Below the pieces are notes generated by a model. The model was not told the DNA's origin. It made no database searches and worked only from the letters and a program-made list of their open reading frames with translations. This document shows, piece after piece, positions 38,540 to 50,803 of a stretch of 64,000 nucleotides of DNA (positions are counted from its first letter, which is position 1; each line of letters opens with the position of its first letter). The position numbers were made by a program, and so were the translations under genes. This DNA is from Lagopus muta (taxonomy: Eukaryota > Chordata > Aves > Galliformes > Phasianidae). Location of the stretch: positions 72,954,823 to 73,018,822 of the forward strand of contig NC_064433.1 in NCBI RefSeq assembly GCF_023343835.1, given 5' to 3'.

Positions 38540-39090
38540 TAATAGTTATTTTGTCGATTGCTTTCACAGGGAATGGATGCCATCCATCTTGTCATTTTAT
38601 TCCTGAGAACTCCATCTCTGTGCAGGTCTCTTGACCATTTATGGCAAAAACGGCTTTCAGAAAGATGTGTGTTATTTTCTTCCCTTTCTCAAAAGCTTCT
38701 GCTGTGCTGCCCCACACAGTGATGCCGTCAATGTATTGCAGTTGTTCAGGAGTTTTGTCCTGTTCCAGTGCAGTCTGGATCAGCCTGTGGCAAGTGGTAG
38801 GGTTGTGTTTCCACTCTTGGGCAGTTAATTCCAGGTATACAGGACATCCTTACAAATAAAAGCAAAATGTGGTCCACACTGCTGCCAAAGGGATTGAAAA
38901 AAACACAATGACAGTATCAACTGTGGCATACCACTTATCCACCTTTGACTCCAGTTCTTCCTAAGTTCAAGCATGTCCAGAAAGGCAGCGCTCAGCAGCA
39001 GTGTGACTTCATTCAGGCCTTGATAATATACTGTTGGACTACACTCCTCACTGGACTTTTGCACTGGCCATTTGGGACTACTGAAGGGTA
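38540..39090 (-). pseudogene. ERV-L reverse transcriptase, remnant
   Basis: The - strand reads FSSPKWPVQKSSEE, VYYQGLNEVTLLLSAAFLDM, then CGPHFAFICKDVLYTWN, LPLATG, LIQTALEQDKTPEQLQYIDG and a downstream FEKGKK. This is the fingers and palm of an ERV-L RT. The catalytic YxDD is present as YIDG (38724-38735), so the second aspartate is lost, and there are stops and frameshifts. It sits between the protease and integrase remnants on the same strand, as in a normal pol. Confidence 0.85.
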
Positions 39091-39399
39091 AGCAAGTCTT
39101 GTGATTTCCCCTTGGTTATCCAGCTGATGAATTAGCTTGTGGATGGGAATCAGGGAGTCCTGGTTGGCATGATACTGCTACCAGTGCACCAGTGGTAGTG
39201 ATTGGTACCTGCTATTCTTCTACTCTTAGCAGCTCCATAATAGAAGGGTCCTCTGTGAGACCAGGAAAGATAAATAGCTGCTTAATAACCTCCATCTCAA
39301 AGGCAGTTTTACAAAAAAAGCCCCCCAGTACACTTTCAGGTCCTTGAAGTACCCTCTCCTGAGGTAATCTATATCAAGGATACATCGAGGCAGGGCTAG

Positions 39400-39640
39400 T
39401 CACAATGGGGAGTTTTTAACATCAGTTTCTGGATAGGCTCACTTCTGCCTCCAATACAGCAAGCTCTTGGGATCCCCCGTCACTCCAGAAATACAGATGG
39501 GTTCTGCCCCTTTGTAACTTGATGGCATTAGGGTACACTTTGTGCCTGTGTCCACTAAAACCTCATATTTCCGTGGTTCTGATGTGTCACACCATCTAAT
39601 CCACACTGTGCAATAAACCCGATTGTCTTTCCTCTACCTG
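39400..39640 (-). pseudogene. ERV-L aspartic protease, remnant with intact DTG
   Basis: The - strand reads VYCTVWIRWCDTSEPRKY, then VLVDTGTKCTLMPSSY, AEPICISGVTG and, after a frame change, AVLEAEVSLS. The catalytic DTG at 39544-39552 is kept. The protease would cut the Gag-Pol polyprotein. It lies just upstream of the RT remnant on the - strand. The linking pol stretch (39100-39400) reads VPITTTGALVAV in pieces. Confidence 0.75.
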
Positions 39641-39879
39641 GCTGGAGGCAGGGCCTCTCTAGTTCTGGTTACTGTTTTCATTACTCAGTTCTCCAGAAAC
39701 CTAGTTGTCAACCTCAGAGATAAGATCAGACCATTCCACTATGACAGCAGCCTGCTGGAAACTGGAGTCACCATTTTCCTGAAAGGACCCTCTCTTGTGA
39801 TTGTTTTCCCTTGCAGTTCATGTACCCATGTCTGTAGGTTTGAGATGGGTTTTCCATCCCACTTTCTCATATCCTCTCC

Positions 39880-41290
39880 ATGGTCATGTACGTAGAACCT
39901 CAAGATGGCACATGTTGTATATCTACTATATCATCTCTCTGAAGCAGAGGAACACTTACATCTAGTAGCTGAGACACTAATTTCTGCCAGTGCGGTGTTG
40001 GACAAACTGTCTTTAAATTGCTGGAAATCCTGAGACAGTTTCTCCACAGCTGCAACACAGGTTTGTAAGGAGGAAGATTTTTTTTCATATTATTAAAACA
40101 GGCTAGCCACTTCATCCACAATTGGTCTTTTGTTACTTTTACAGTTCATTCCAGCTAGGGTGCTGGCACATGATGATGGTGCACTCCATACAACTGTGCC
40201 ACATAGATCACACACACCTTATGTCACCTGGATTTGGGATAACTGATCATCATCCAGGTTAATATTATCCATCACCACCAGCAAAGCTAGTTCTCTCAGA
40301 TCTCAGACCCTGAATGCATTTCTCCATGCTGATCCACTTGCTTGAGTAACATATCAGGTCTTCCTGGACGGGAAGGCCAACAAGAATCACCTCCATAGAG
40401 CGAGGGCCTGTGTCCCTTTACTAATAGCTTTTTCAGTGCCCTCTCATCTTAGAAAGGGATCCCAGCTTTCTGGCTTCATTCCCACTAAGGCTAGGCTTCT
40501 GGTTCCATTGTCCCAGCATTGGAGCAGCCAGATGACAATGTGCTTACCTGGATAATGAGTGAAATTTTTTCACATATCTCCCAGATCAGCCTAGGTTAAG
40601 GGCTGGATGGGTATTCTCATTCTTATTATGCCCTTGCTTCATCCTCATCCTTCCATTTCAATCTTAGTTGGAGTTTATTTCCTTACTAAACAAGTTGACT
40701 TTTGTAGACTTTTTTTCTCTTGTGTACAGGGGCAACAGATTCTGGCACTAGTTGGTTCTCTGGTTGAATCTCAGAACTTGTCAAATGGCCTATTACAAGA
40801 GCAAACATAATGCCAGTTGCAATCTGCAGGTAGGACAACTGCAGAGCCCATCACTGTTAGAGCAATCACAGGACCTGTCATAAGGGTTAGAGCAAATGCA
40901 GGACCTATCGCTGGAGTTGAAGCAGCTGCAGAGCTCATTGTGAGGGTTGGAGCTGCACTCATCACAGGAACTGTGGCCGTCACAGGGCCTGTCGTGAGGG
41001 TCAGAGCAACTGCAGGATTCATCACAAGGACTGAAGCAACTGCAGAGCCCATTGCAAGGGTAGGAGCAATTGCAGGATCTGTCACAAGGGTTGAAAGAAT
41101 TACAGTGCCTATTGAAGGAGTTGCGGTGGCTGCAATGCTTGTCACAGAGTTGGAGAATCTGTTACAGCTACAAAGTCTGTCACAACTTCAGAGCCTGTTG
41201 TTGGAGCTGGAGTGGTTGCAGGGCCTGTTGCATTGTCATCAGATCCAGAGGCATTCTCTTCCACTAGAATGAATTGTGTTGATCAAGGCT
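39880..41290 (-). pseudogene. ERV-L gag remnant with internal tandem repeat
   Basis: The - strand has gag-like pieces: AWPMPTKP-type residues near 41300, an Ala/Thr/Val/Pro-rich open stretch from 41145 down to 40771 built on 10-residue repeats, and a C-terminal part reading MKKNLPPYKPVLQLW, then HWQKLVSQLLDVSVPLLQ (39960-40080). Gag forms the particle core. The repeated stretch would be a low-complexity linker. No zinc knuckle was found. Assignment of the start is uncertain. Confidence 0.55.
40835..41240. repeat. 30-bp tandem repeat (minisatellite) within gag
   Basis: About thirteen diverged units, each opening with CAGRRCCYRT and followed by GTGAGGGTTGGAGCAACTG-like sequence. Most are exactly 30 bp, so a unit is ten codons and the frame survives unit gain or loss. 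Two units are irregular (near 40950 and 41160). Confidence 0.8.
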
Positions 41291-41599
41291 TGGTAGGCAT
41301 GGGCCAGGCCCCATCACGCTACAGTGATTTATGCCTCTCTAGAACTGCCAGGGCAACAACAGAACTTTTCCAAATATTTCACGAGTTTTTCAGGATACTG
41401 CAGTTGTTCTGGGGTGAAGTTCTGAAACACTGAGAGTAATCACCATTCTAGGCACCAGTTTATAACATCCCATACTTTCTGCCTCTGATAACCATCCAGT
41501 CTTGTGGCAGAACTCTGGCTGACATTCTTGAATAATTGTTTAATCTTAAATAAAACCTGAAGCAAATTCAGGAGACGTATCAATAGGAACATGTGTCAA

Positions 41600-42110
41600 C
41601 GGTTTACAGGCTGGTCTGGCCCAGTTCCGTGACTAGCGGGACAGGGGGACCCACAGATCCACACCCCAGGAAAGCAAAAAGGATAGAGAAATAGGCCTAC
41701 AAACAAAACAGCGGCAATGATCTGAGGAGAAACAAACTAATTTACTAAATAAGATACAGGAATGCAAGATAACACTCTATAATACAATATAGTTAGAATT
41801 AATCAAATAAAATGAGTGTCCGAAAGCCAAAGTCTTATTCTAAATGATCTTACTCTAATGATGTGACAAGATGTGACAACAGAAACAAGCCAGATGATTA
41901 AAAAGGGGAGGGGAAGTAATCTGTGGACAGTTTTTATGTTTCCCTCTGAGTTTTTATGTTTTCCTCAGAGGACTGTTCACTATTCTGTTACCATTTCTGT
42001 TACCACTATTCTGTACCATTACCAAATGGTAACAGAATAGTGAACAGTCCTCTGAGGGATGTAGTTCTTTTTTTCTGGGACAGTTACCCAGAACTGGAGC
42101 AATAACTCTT
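41600..42110 (-). mobile_element. Possible LTR segment upstream of gag
   Basis: The - strand reads an AT-rich part, then CCTGGGGTGTGGATCTGTG, GGTCCCCCTGTCCCGCTAGT and CACGGAACTGGGCCAG. This looks like an LTR R/U5. It differs from the LTR at 36737, so it may belong to another element. It holds a perfect palindrome (separate entry). Boundaries not defined. Confidence 0.35.
41963..42057. other. Perfect 34-bp inverted repeat with 27-nt loop
   Basis: The left arm (41963-41996, starting CCTCAGAGGACTGTTC) and the right arm (42024-42057, ending GAACAGTCCTCTGAGG) are exact reverse complements over 34 bp. The loop (41997-42023) contains further partial copies of the TATTCTGT.ACCATT motif. Confidence 0.95.
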
Positions 42111-44700
42111 TAACTCTCAGTGTACTATATGGTGTTATGATGTGGAATACTGATAACCAAAAATCATAAAAATATGACAACATGCTAGTTTGAGTATCCC
42201 AAAGATATTACAAATTTTCAAGAGCTATTGTAATTACTCTAGGGGATGAAGGAAAAGTGAAAGTAAAAGGGAGGCTGAAGAAACAGTGGAAAGTATCCCT
42301 CCTCATCTCTCCCATAGCCTGGCTCCCTGATGAGACAAAACAGAGTATAATCATGAATAGTCTCCAAGATAATGTTCCCAAAGCACAGAAATGACTGCAG
42401 TTCCAAGCACAAACACAGGAATAGTTTCCTCACCAGCAATTTTATCATATCATAAGCCAAGACCACACAGCACAGCAAAATGACAACCTTAATCCAACCC
42501 CTAGAGATGGTAACAAAATGAGGAACATATATAGCAAGTGTGCTAAACAATATATTACCAAGAAAAGATGCTGAAAGAACTCAGAAAATAATTTTAAAAA
42601 TAACATCATGATTAGCAATTATCAAACTACCACATGATTAGATCAGGCCTCCTGTTATCTCAATGCTTTGAGCCCCATATTGGCACCGAAAGTTTAACCT
42701 GGCATGTAGCTAAACTAAGCACAATATTTTCCATTAAAAATGTCAGAAATTGCATCACAATGCATATGTACATATGACATTCTCACAGTAATAGAATATT
42801 CCAGATTACATTTTTACAAGCTTAATCAAGAGATACTTATATTTGTCACACAACTATACATGCTACCGTGACAACTCCATTGACTGCTTTGTTCACCAAT
42901 CAGGGTAAATACTAGGATTCAATGAAATAATTTCACTAATGTCTTTGTGACAGGAATACCTGTGCTACTACAGCTCTGTCTCAGAAACTGGAAAGTCTGA
43001 TGGCTTGCTATTGCCACTTCTCAAGAAACTGGAAAGATTGTGAAAAGGCTAAGGGATGGACACATCACGAAGAAATAAGATAATGTATATCTGGAGCAGA
43101 GTTAAAAAGCATATTGACAATAGTGGATTTGTGCCCTTAACTCACAGAGAAACTCTTTTGGTAAATGGCCCTGATTTATTCCTTCACAAATTTCTGTACT
43201 ATTATAATCTTTCTGCAAGTAATTGAGATACTAATACAGGTAGTTCTCACTCTCCTTAAAGGGATTGTTTTATTGTTTTAGGCAATTTGTAGATAACTTA
43301 TACAATCCTTGTTGTGACATCTGATTCCCAATTTGAATGTTGCTTTTGTTTTTGCATAAAATAACAGTTCATTTGCCTTTTTTTTTTTTTTTAAGAACAG
43401 TTTTAAATTCTATCGCATCTTGTTCAGTCATCCAGCAGAAGTGAAGCTGTTGTTGAGACATGATGTGATACGGGTCGAGAACAGAGCAAATATAAAATGC
43501 TACAAATCTACTTGGACATCTCCAAGAAAATGTTCAGTTCAAATACAGTGTTTAGAGTACGTGCTATCCCCATACACCTGGAAAGTCACTCTACCAGTAG
43601 CATGGGAGAATAAGAGTTGTTAAAGCATGAAAGGTTGGGATTTTAGCTAATTCTGTAGTTTATTTTTATGGTTATATCTAACATTTCAGTAAAAGTTGGC
43701 ATGAGGGACAGATGCATTCTGAACTTATTCATTTGCTTACCTCTTAGCTATCTGAATCAATGTGTTCAGATAACTAAGAGCTCCACAAAAGGAGATTCCT
43801 GCCACAGACCATCTGCCAAGTGTTGCATTTTTGTTTGTTTTGTTCTGTTTTGTTTTCCTCTCTTTCTATTGCTTCATAGTAAAATGCAGATGACGGAAAA
43901 AAGAACTGGCCCATCTTGGAAGTTGCTAATACTGCACTGCCATCTGCTAAAAAAGAAAGAGTGTTTCAGCATGGTTGCAGATGACTGCAAGCTGGAGTGT
44001 GAAATGTGGTAGAGGCCTTCAGAGAGATTTTAAAGGAAAGGAGGGATCCAGTGAGACTGAATAACTTTGGAGTACAATTTCTTGCTAAATAACCAGAGCA
44101 AATGCAGTATGCCTCATGACACAAGAGAAGACTTTGATCAGTAATTGCAGTAAGAACATTTCTACTGGTGGGGAAGCATTGCTTCGTCTCAACAGGAACA
44201 GGATGATGGGAGTTTCTGCCCCAGCTTGGGAACTATCCAGTAATAAAAAAGGACACCAGGATAAGAACAGTACTATAAAACAATCTGGGAGAGATTTCTC
44301 TTTCAATTTTGGATGGAGATAGAAGTCATGCTCCATTACAAATAAACAGTTCTATTATTCCCTCTTCAGCTTTCCAGCAGTTTTGCTTCAGCAGAGTCAA
44401 GCTGAAGATTTTTATATTCTTCTACTGGCACAGGATCAGGATCACCAAAGTGTGATATGGTTATGAACTTGTAGTAAATCCTTCCTACGGAGAAAATTCC
44501 AGTCTACATAGAAAAGTCAAGATGAAAGATGAGAAGGGAAAGAAAAGTATGTGGACCAAGAAAACACTCTGTTGATAGTTAGAAATGTGAACATTTTAGG
44601 TTTCAGCATCTAACACTTCATGCTGTCAAATACATTGCCTTTCTTTCATATCTTCAAAGACCAAACAGTTCTACGAAGAAGAGTAGTGACTCAATGAACT
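42111..44700. other. Non-coding interval
   Basis: No gene supported. A T run of 15 lies at 43380-43394. Motifs TTGGCACCGAAAG near 42680 hint at an old retroviral primer site, without other support. Confidence 0.4.
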
Positions 44701-45219
44701 TCACAGAATTACAGAATCACAGAATGGCCAGGGTTGGAAGAGACCTCAAAGATCATGAATCTCCCACCCCCCTGCCACATGCAGGGACACCAACCTCCCT
44801 ATTTAGTACAAGACCAGGTTGCCATGGCCCCATCCAATCTGGCCTTGAACACCTGTAGGAATGGGGCATCCACAACCTCTCTGGGCAGCTTGTTCTAGCA
44901 CCTCACCACTCTCATAGTAAAGAACTTCCCCCTGACATCCAACCTAAATCTTCCTTCCCTCAACTTAAAACCATTTTCCCTTGTCCTGCTGTTATCTGCC
45001 CTTTCAAAGAGTTTGGCTCCCATCCTGTTTGTACTGGAAGGCTGCAATGAGGTCACCCTGCAGCCTTCTTTTCTCCAGGCTGAACAAGCCCAGCTCCCTC
45101 AGCCTGTCTTTGTAGGGGAGGTGCTCCTGTCCCCTGATCATCTTCGTAGCTCTCCTCTGGACCCTCTCCACCCTCTCTCTGTCTTTCTTGTACTGGGGGC
45201 TCCAGACCTGGACACAGTA
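44701..45219 (-). mobile_element. CR1 LINE (outer copy), 3' part
   Basis: Begins at its 3' end with ACAGAATCACAGAATGG and runs through the CR1 C-terminal coding region on the - strand (reading [20 protein letters not shown] in one frame). It is cut at 45219 by a second CR1 and resumes at 45410. Confidence 0.9.
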
Positions 45220-45409
45220 GAATCACACACACACACACAGAATCACAAGGTTGGAAACGACCTGCAAGATCATCTAGTCCAACCACCCTCCCATTCCTAT
45301 CAGTGCCACAAGCTACTAAACCATCTCTCGTAGCTCCTCATCCAGGCGCCTCTTGAACACTGCCAGGGATGGCGACTCCAGCACCTCCCTGGGCAGGCCA
45401 TTCCAGTTC
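45220..45409 (-). mobile_element. CR1 LINE (inner copy) nested in the outer copy
   Basis: A short 5'-truncated CR1 whose 3' end carries a (CA)n run (45224-45239) in place of the usual octamers. The - strand reads [20 protein letters not shown] and LDEELREMV. It is flanked by CAGTA at 45215-45219 and 45410-45414, the likely target-site duplication. Confidence 0.85.
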
Positions 45410-45505
45410 CAGTACTTCAGATGGGGCCTCACAAGAGCAAAGTAGAGGGGGACAATCACCTTTCTGTCCCTGCTGGCCACCCCTCTTCTGATGGAGCCTT
45501 GAACT
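45410..45505 (-). mobile_element. CR1 LINE (outer copy), continuation
   Basis: Continues the outer copy: GATGGGGCCTCACAAGAGC, then the - strand frame reads VASRDRKVIVPLYFALVRPH. The 5' end is lost beyond about 45505. Confidence 0.85.
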
Positions 45506-48500
45506 CCTCCATTCACTTTTGAATGTGCCCTCTGGACGAAGAGAAGATTACTCAGTCTGAACTTCATCTCTGATGATTCAATAACAAGACTTAAATTTTC
45601 TCTGCATGTCTCAATGTGTTTGAATTTCTGTTTGCTCTGTCTATTAAACTGTTACCAAAATAAGGCAATTTTCAAGCCAGATGTACTTCCCTCAGGTATT
45701 TTCCTTTTACTTTTTAGAAAGGAGAAATGAAACTATCCATCCCTTATAAATAAACTCTGAGAATTCATGGCCTTAGCAGGTAGTGGGGTTGAATGTTTAT
45801 TTCCTTTTATTGAAAAATTTGAAAGTATCAAAGGGACTCAGAAAAAAAAAAAAAAAAAAGCTAGAAGCATAAGTTCACCTTTACAGGCTTATATAAAATC
45901 CTGAGGAGTGCCATTTAACAGAATTATAGATTGAAATCATCCACTTTCCACAGGATGCTGCAAAACTTTGTGGTGATGGATGTAGGAGTCATTGCAAGGG
46001 GTCTGAAAAATTATGCAAGAGAAACAATAACAGATAACTGTAATAATGCATAAACCAGAAGCTCAAGCAAAAAATAAATTACATACTGTATGCAATAAGC
46101 ATCTGAACACATATTTCACAATTTGGTTGTTATCTTCAAAAGCAGCAACATTTAAGCACTGTCTTAACTGATTTTGTCTCATTTCCTTGCTAGCAATATT
46201 CTCAGGGTGTTTGTGTGTATGTGTGTGTGTGTGTGTGTGAAACATTCTGCAATGCTAGATCTGATCAGTGATCTATCAGAAGAGGCCTCCTGCCTTTCTC
46301 CGTGGTCGGTGTCTGATGCTTTAGTAAAAGCTCCTCTTTGACTTATTCTTGCAGCCAAATATGTAACAATGCCCACAGGAGACATATATTACTTTCACAC
46401 TGCACATTGCACACTGTAAATCATGAGTGTCGATTATCAGTATGTTACATGCTAAAGCTAACGCTGTGTCTGCCAGAACAGCATCCATATCTTTGTGAAA
46501 AATAGCAGAATTATTCCATTGATGAGATCCATTGCAGAAAATTTCTACGGCTCAGCTGACTTTATGGTAAAAATCATTCTTGTGCAGAGAACATTCACAG
46601 GGCTTATGAATCACTTGAATGTCCTTTAAATCCTCAAAGCAGGGATTAAGTAGGAGTTTAGAAGAGCATACGATGTTTGCTTGTCCTCAATACAGTGGTG
46701 ACTTTCACATTACGCAAAATGGCTCCTTTGATTGTTCTGTATTTATGTGGTGTTAATGTCACTGGATGTCTTTGTTATTCCCCTGGCCTAGTCAGCCTGT
46801 AGAGCATTTTGGCAAAGCACAACTGCATATCCAGGTGGACCCTCCAACTACTACTGTAAGAATAAGAGTACTACATAAGAGTATTCTGATTAATGTTACA
46901 CTTCAAGTTGTAATTCACAGCCTCTTCACCTGGTTGGCTAAAAATTTGACTTTTGTCCTTTTTTGCCACTTCCTTTTTATTACCCTCAGTTGATTATTTC
47001 CTCTAATTTGGCAGAAGAAAGGGCAGAGTTTTGTTCCACACATTGATCTTCCAGCTGGTAGCACCACAATGAGTTATGTGTAGTCACAAGTGTTGTTTTA
47101 TTTTTACATGAAATTTATTCAAAAATCTACAGCTGAAGATGATCTGAAACAACTTATAATTTGTGAAAAATTAAATAAATATCTGATCTGTAACCAATTA
47201 AATAAAGTTTTGTTTCAAGACAAAAACACTTTATGTTTGTGTTTTCTTTTTTTCTATACTACCCTCTGCCTTCTCTACATTCAATTGCTTGTAGTTTATG
47301 AATTCTGCCAAACTACAAACAAACGAGTAAAAAAAAAATCTGTATTTACTCACAGTGAAAAAAGAGGGGGATCTGCAGTGATTTAGGGGGGCAGGGTGAC
47401 AGACAGATTTTGTCTCTGCAGCTAGACTGGGCGCTTTTTGTTTTACCTGGTTCAGCAAAGTCTCCCTAGGCAAGGGACACGTATGAGGACAGAAGCAATT
47501 ACTGCTTTATCAAGGAGGATAAGAGAAATAAAAAGTTTTGGCAGGATGACAGGGTCTGAATAAGAATAAAGGTAGTGGCCTGAGAATGAAACAAGGAGTG
47601 TCTCTCTCCAAAATTTATGTCTGCTAGTTCAGTTACTGGGTTACTTCCAGGGTTCAGGCATCTAGCATCCTACAGTTGTTGGGTCCTGCCGTTTATCACA
47701 GTGACTGAGATGTTCACCCAGGTTTATGTATTGGGGAACGGGGTTTCGTCATCAGATAACCTACTCCAAAACATCTCTTGGCTATAGGAAAAAGAAGAGA
47801 TTCAGTAAGAGCAGAGATTCAGTAACTTGTCTCAGATTTGCAGAATCCTAGCATGTGTCTTTGTCTTATATAATAATACACTGTTACTGGGAGAACATTT
47901 TAAACTAGCTGCTGGCAAGACATTTTGCTCTGTGCTGTTCTGTTTGTTTTGCAATTATACATCTTACCATACTTAGTACCGTCTGCACTTTGTTGAAAGG
48001 CTCTTTATGGCACATCACACACTTCTGGTGTGTTTTTGCACCACGTAATACAACAGGATCATGATCCTGGGATCAATCCTGAGGCTACTGAAGTCAAAAA
48101 ACACTGATGTACAGTGTTGAAAACTAAATCATTGGCAATTACTTTGAGGCCACAGATAGAGACAGGAGATAATGTAGATGAATGTCTTTTCTTATTGTCT
48201 ACATTATGCATAAAAAATCAAAATGTGGGACATCATGAAGCAAACATTTCAGAAATTCCAAAGGAAAGCAGCTTGTAAATAAATAAGCAAGTTGCCACAT
48301 ATGGAGGGAAAGATCTGAAGTATAATGGCCCTAATATAATATACTCAATAAGCTCTGAGAGTCATTTTAAGCATCATGAGACTTTATTTTGAGGCTTCAA
48401 GGGAAAACAGAAGGAACTGCTCAGAACTAAACTGCTAGGATATGAGAAAGATTTTAAAAATGACCCCAAAATGCAAAGGATTCCCTTCTGCCATAGATCA

Positions 48501-50803
48501 TACAGGATATAGCAGACTTCATTTCTGCCAAAAAGGAATAGGTAACAAACATCTGGAATCAAAAATAACCCTGATCAGATACAGGTGGGACAAAACACAA
48601 GAAAGCAAGAATGAGAAAACAGGATGAGAAGTGAACCACATCAAAAGGTTGAATGGATGCTGATAGACTGGGATGCCTCTCATTTCCTTCATTTTTTCTG
48701 ATTTAGGATTATTTTGAAATGCATGCTGTCACCTGAGGACAAGCTTCAAAGTATCTGGGTCTTTTACTTTAATACAAAGTAAATGCAAATATGTTCACAT
48801 ATTCAAGTTCCTTATTTTTAAATAAATAATTGCTTTTGCTTCACTTCAGCTTTCTCTCCAGCATACAATAACATTCTGGCCAGGTAGGTCAGCAAACACT
48901 CAGAAGAGGAAATTGTTTTACTTTTGAAAGGGGACATTCCACTTTAAACTGAAGCTATAAGATAAGTTCAGGCTTGAAACTCACCCTACTAGGCATTTTA
49001 GGAAGCCATGTTGCCAAAGCAGCACTACAAAGCAATATGCACTGGGAGGGTTTATTACAAAAGGACAACAGTAGCAGGAATCATTTCCAGTCCTATACCA
49101 TGGACACATGAACTGTATTCTAAGCATTTTGTGCTGCTGTGTGGTTCATTCAACTTTCCGTAGACTTAGACCTGAAGATGAAAGCCTTGAATATTACCAA
49201 GGAAAACAAAGCCAGACTTTTTATTCACCCAGACTTTTTTTTTTCCCAATTTTTTGTTCATGTGCCATGCTACACAATAAGTCTATTAAGGTCTGTACGG
49301 TCCCTCACTTCCTTGGTCTTTGTTCAGGTTGTGTCAGGTTGTTTCCCCCAGCTCTGCAGCTGTGCTCTGTTTTCCTTTACTGCTCTCCGGTTACTGCAGT
49401 TATTACCAATGATCCCTGCCAGATAACAGCTGTTTTCATTTGCCCATTATATCTGCTGCTACTAGCTATCTGTTTTCAGACGTGCTTCGTACTGAGCATC
49501 AGCCTCAAATGACTGGATTTTTTTTCCCTTTTTCCGTGAGTGGCTTCTTTACATTACCCATTTCTGAGTCTTCAACTTAACCCCCTCCACACCTTTTTCT
49601 TTAGTCTGCGTATTCCTTGCTTCCCATCAAATGTAAAGAAAAAATCACTGCAGTAGTGCAGTGTTGCTAGGTGAGGAGCGAGTTTGCTATGTGAGAGCAA
49701 CTTTGTTTGCTCTCGCTGTTTTTTGTTTGTGATACTCATGGCAAGACATCTGGTGCTCAAATCTGTCTTGTTAAGTGCAGAATCACATGAATTCTTCTGC
49801 AGTGTGCTACAAGTCATGTCAGAGCAGAGAATGTTAAGCTTGTCATACCATGGGAAGGCACTGCTTGGCTCCTGACAGGCTCTTGCCAAAGCTTCTTCCA
49901 AAGCCACCTATCAGAAAGCTTAAACATGATCATCTCCAAAGGTATTCTGGAGTGGCAGAAAGATCGTTACTGATCAGTGTATTCTGAACATGTGCCACGC
50001 TGGGTCATACATGCACTTTGTTGCACACTGGTTCATGAAAATATTCATGCTGAAATAAAGCGTCCTCTATTTGTAGGTATGAAGTTACTCATTTCCTGAT
50101 GTCAGTTCTTGTATCTGCAGGGATTACTAGTTGTCCTGATTTAAATAAAATCCCATCTCACATATGTGCATGCATACACTACACTCAATCCTTTGCCTAG
50201 TAACAGGATGGACACTGCCTGTGGTCATTTTTCCTTTCGGTACAGTCACAATCTGTGCACAAACTGTTTTAATGCCTTTGTTATCCAAACCAGACTGTTT
50301 TCAGGAGCATTCAGCACTTCTGCATGTTTGTTTGCTCGTTTTTCTCTTGTTTTTTTGTTTTGTTGTTTTTTTTTCTTTTTTCTTTTTTTTTTCTTTTCTT
50401 TTCTGGAGCTCATATTACATCCTTATGCTGTGCCCAGCACTGACACAACAGAATTGCTTCACCATCACCGCCTGTGCAGGGGCAGCAGCTCCTTTTATAT
50501 TCAACTCTGTCCTGGTTGTGTCAGAGCTCCATAAGTGCTCAAGACATTGTGGTTCCAAACTTTCTGTGCCTCTATCTGTTACAGGGGGTTATTGCAATTT
50601 TTTAGGACTGGCTCACTGCTTTGGATTGCCTTTACCCTTTTATATAGTTCTCTGCCTGATGCCAACTGGTGTCTCCATGTGTTAACTGTTTGGACAATTC
50701 TGGTGTCTTGAGAGGTGGGAGGATAAACAAGAATCTAGTAGTTTATCTTCTACATAAACCCAAAGAAAAAGAAATACTTCACTACTTTTTTCTCTGGGTA
50801 TTT
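45506..50803. other. Long non-coding interval with simple repeats
   Basis: No gene or transposon family supported. Contains an A run at 45842-45859, a (GT)n tract at 46207-46240 and a T-rich stretch at 50340-50403. Open frames up to 173 codons are AT-driven or cross the T-rich stretch. Confidence 0.45.
46207..46240. repeat. (GT)n microsatellite
   Basis: About fifteen GT units with two interruptions. Confidence 0.95.

Noticed and set aside
40835..41240. Regular ~30-bp repeats resembling a CRISPR array
   Set aside because: Units are contiguous with no unique spacers and lie in an avian ERV gag; this is a minisatellite.
42640..42720. TTGGCACCGAAAG as a retroviral primer-binding site
   Set aside because: Single short match with no LTR boundary next to it.
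49108..49512. 134-codon open frame
   Set aside because: Cys/Leu/Phe-rich, no motif, two overlapping frames equally open; chance is the simplest reading.
50164..50685. 173-codon open frame
   Set aside because: It runs through a T-rich tract giving a Phe/Leu/Ser-rich product with no family pattern; probably chance.
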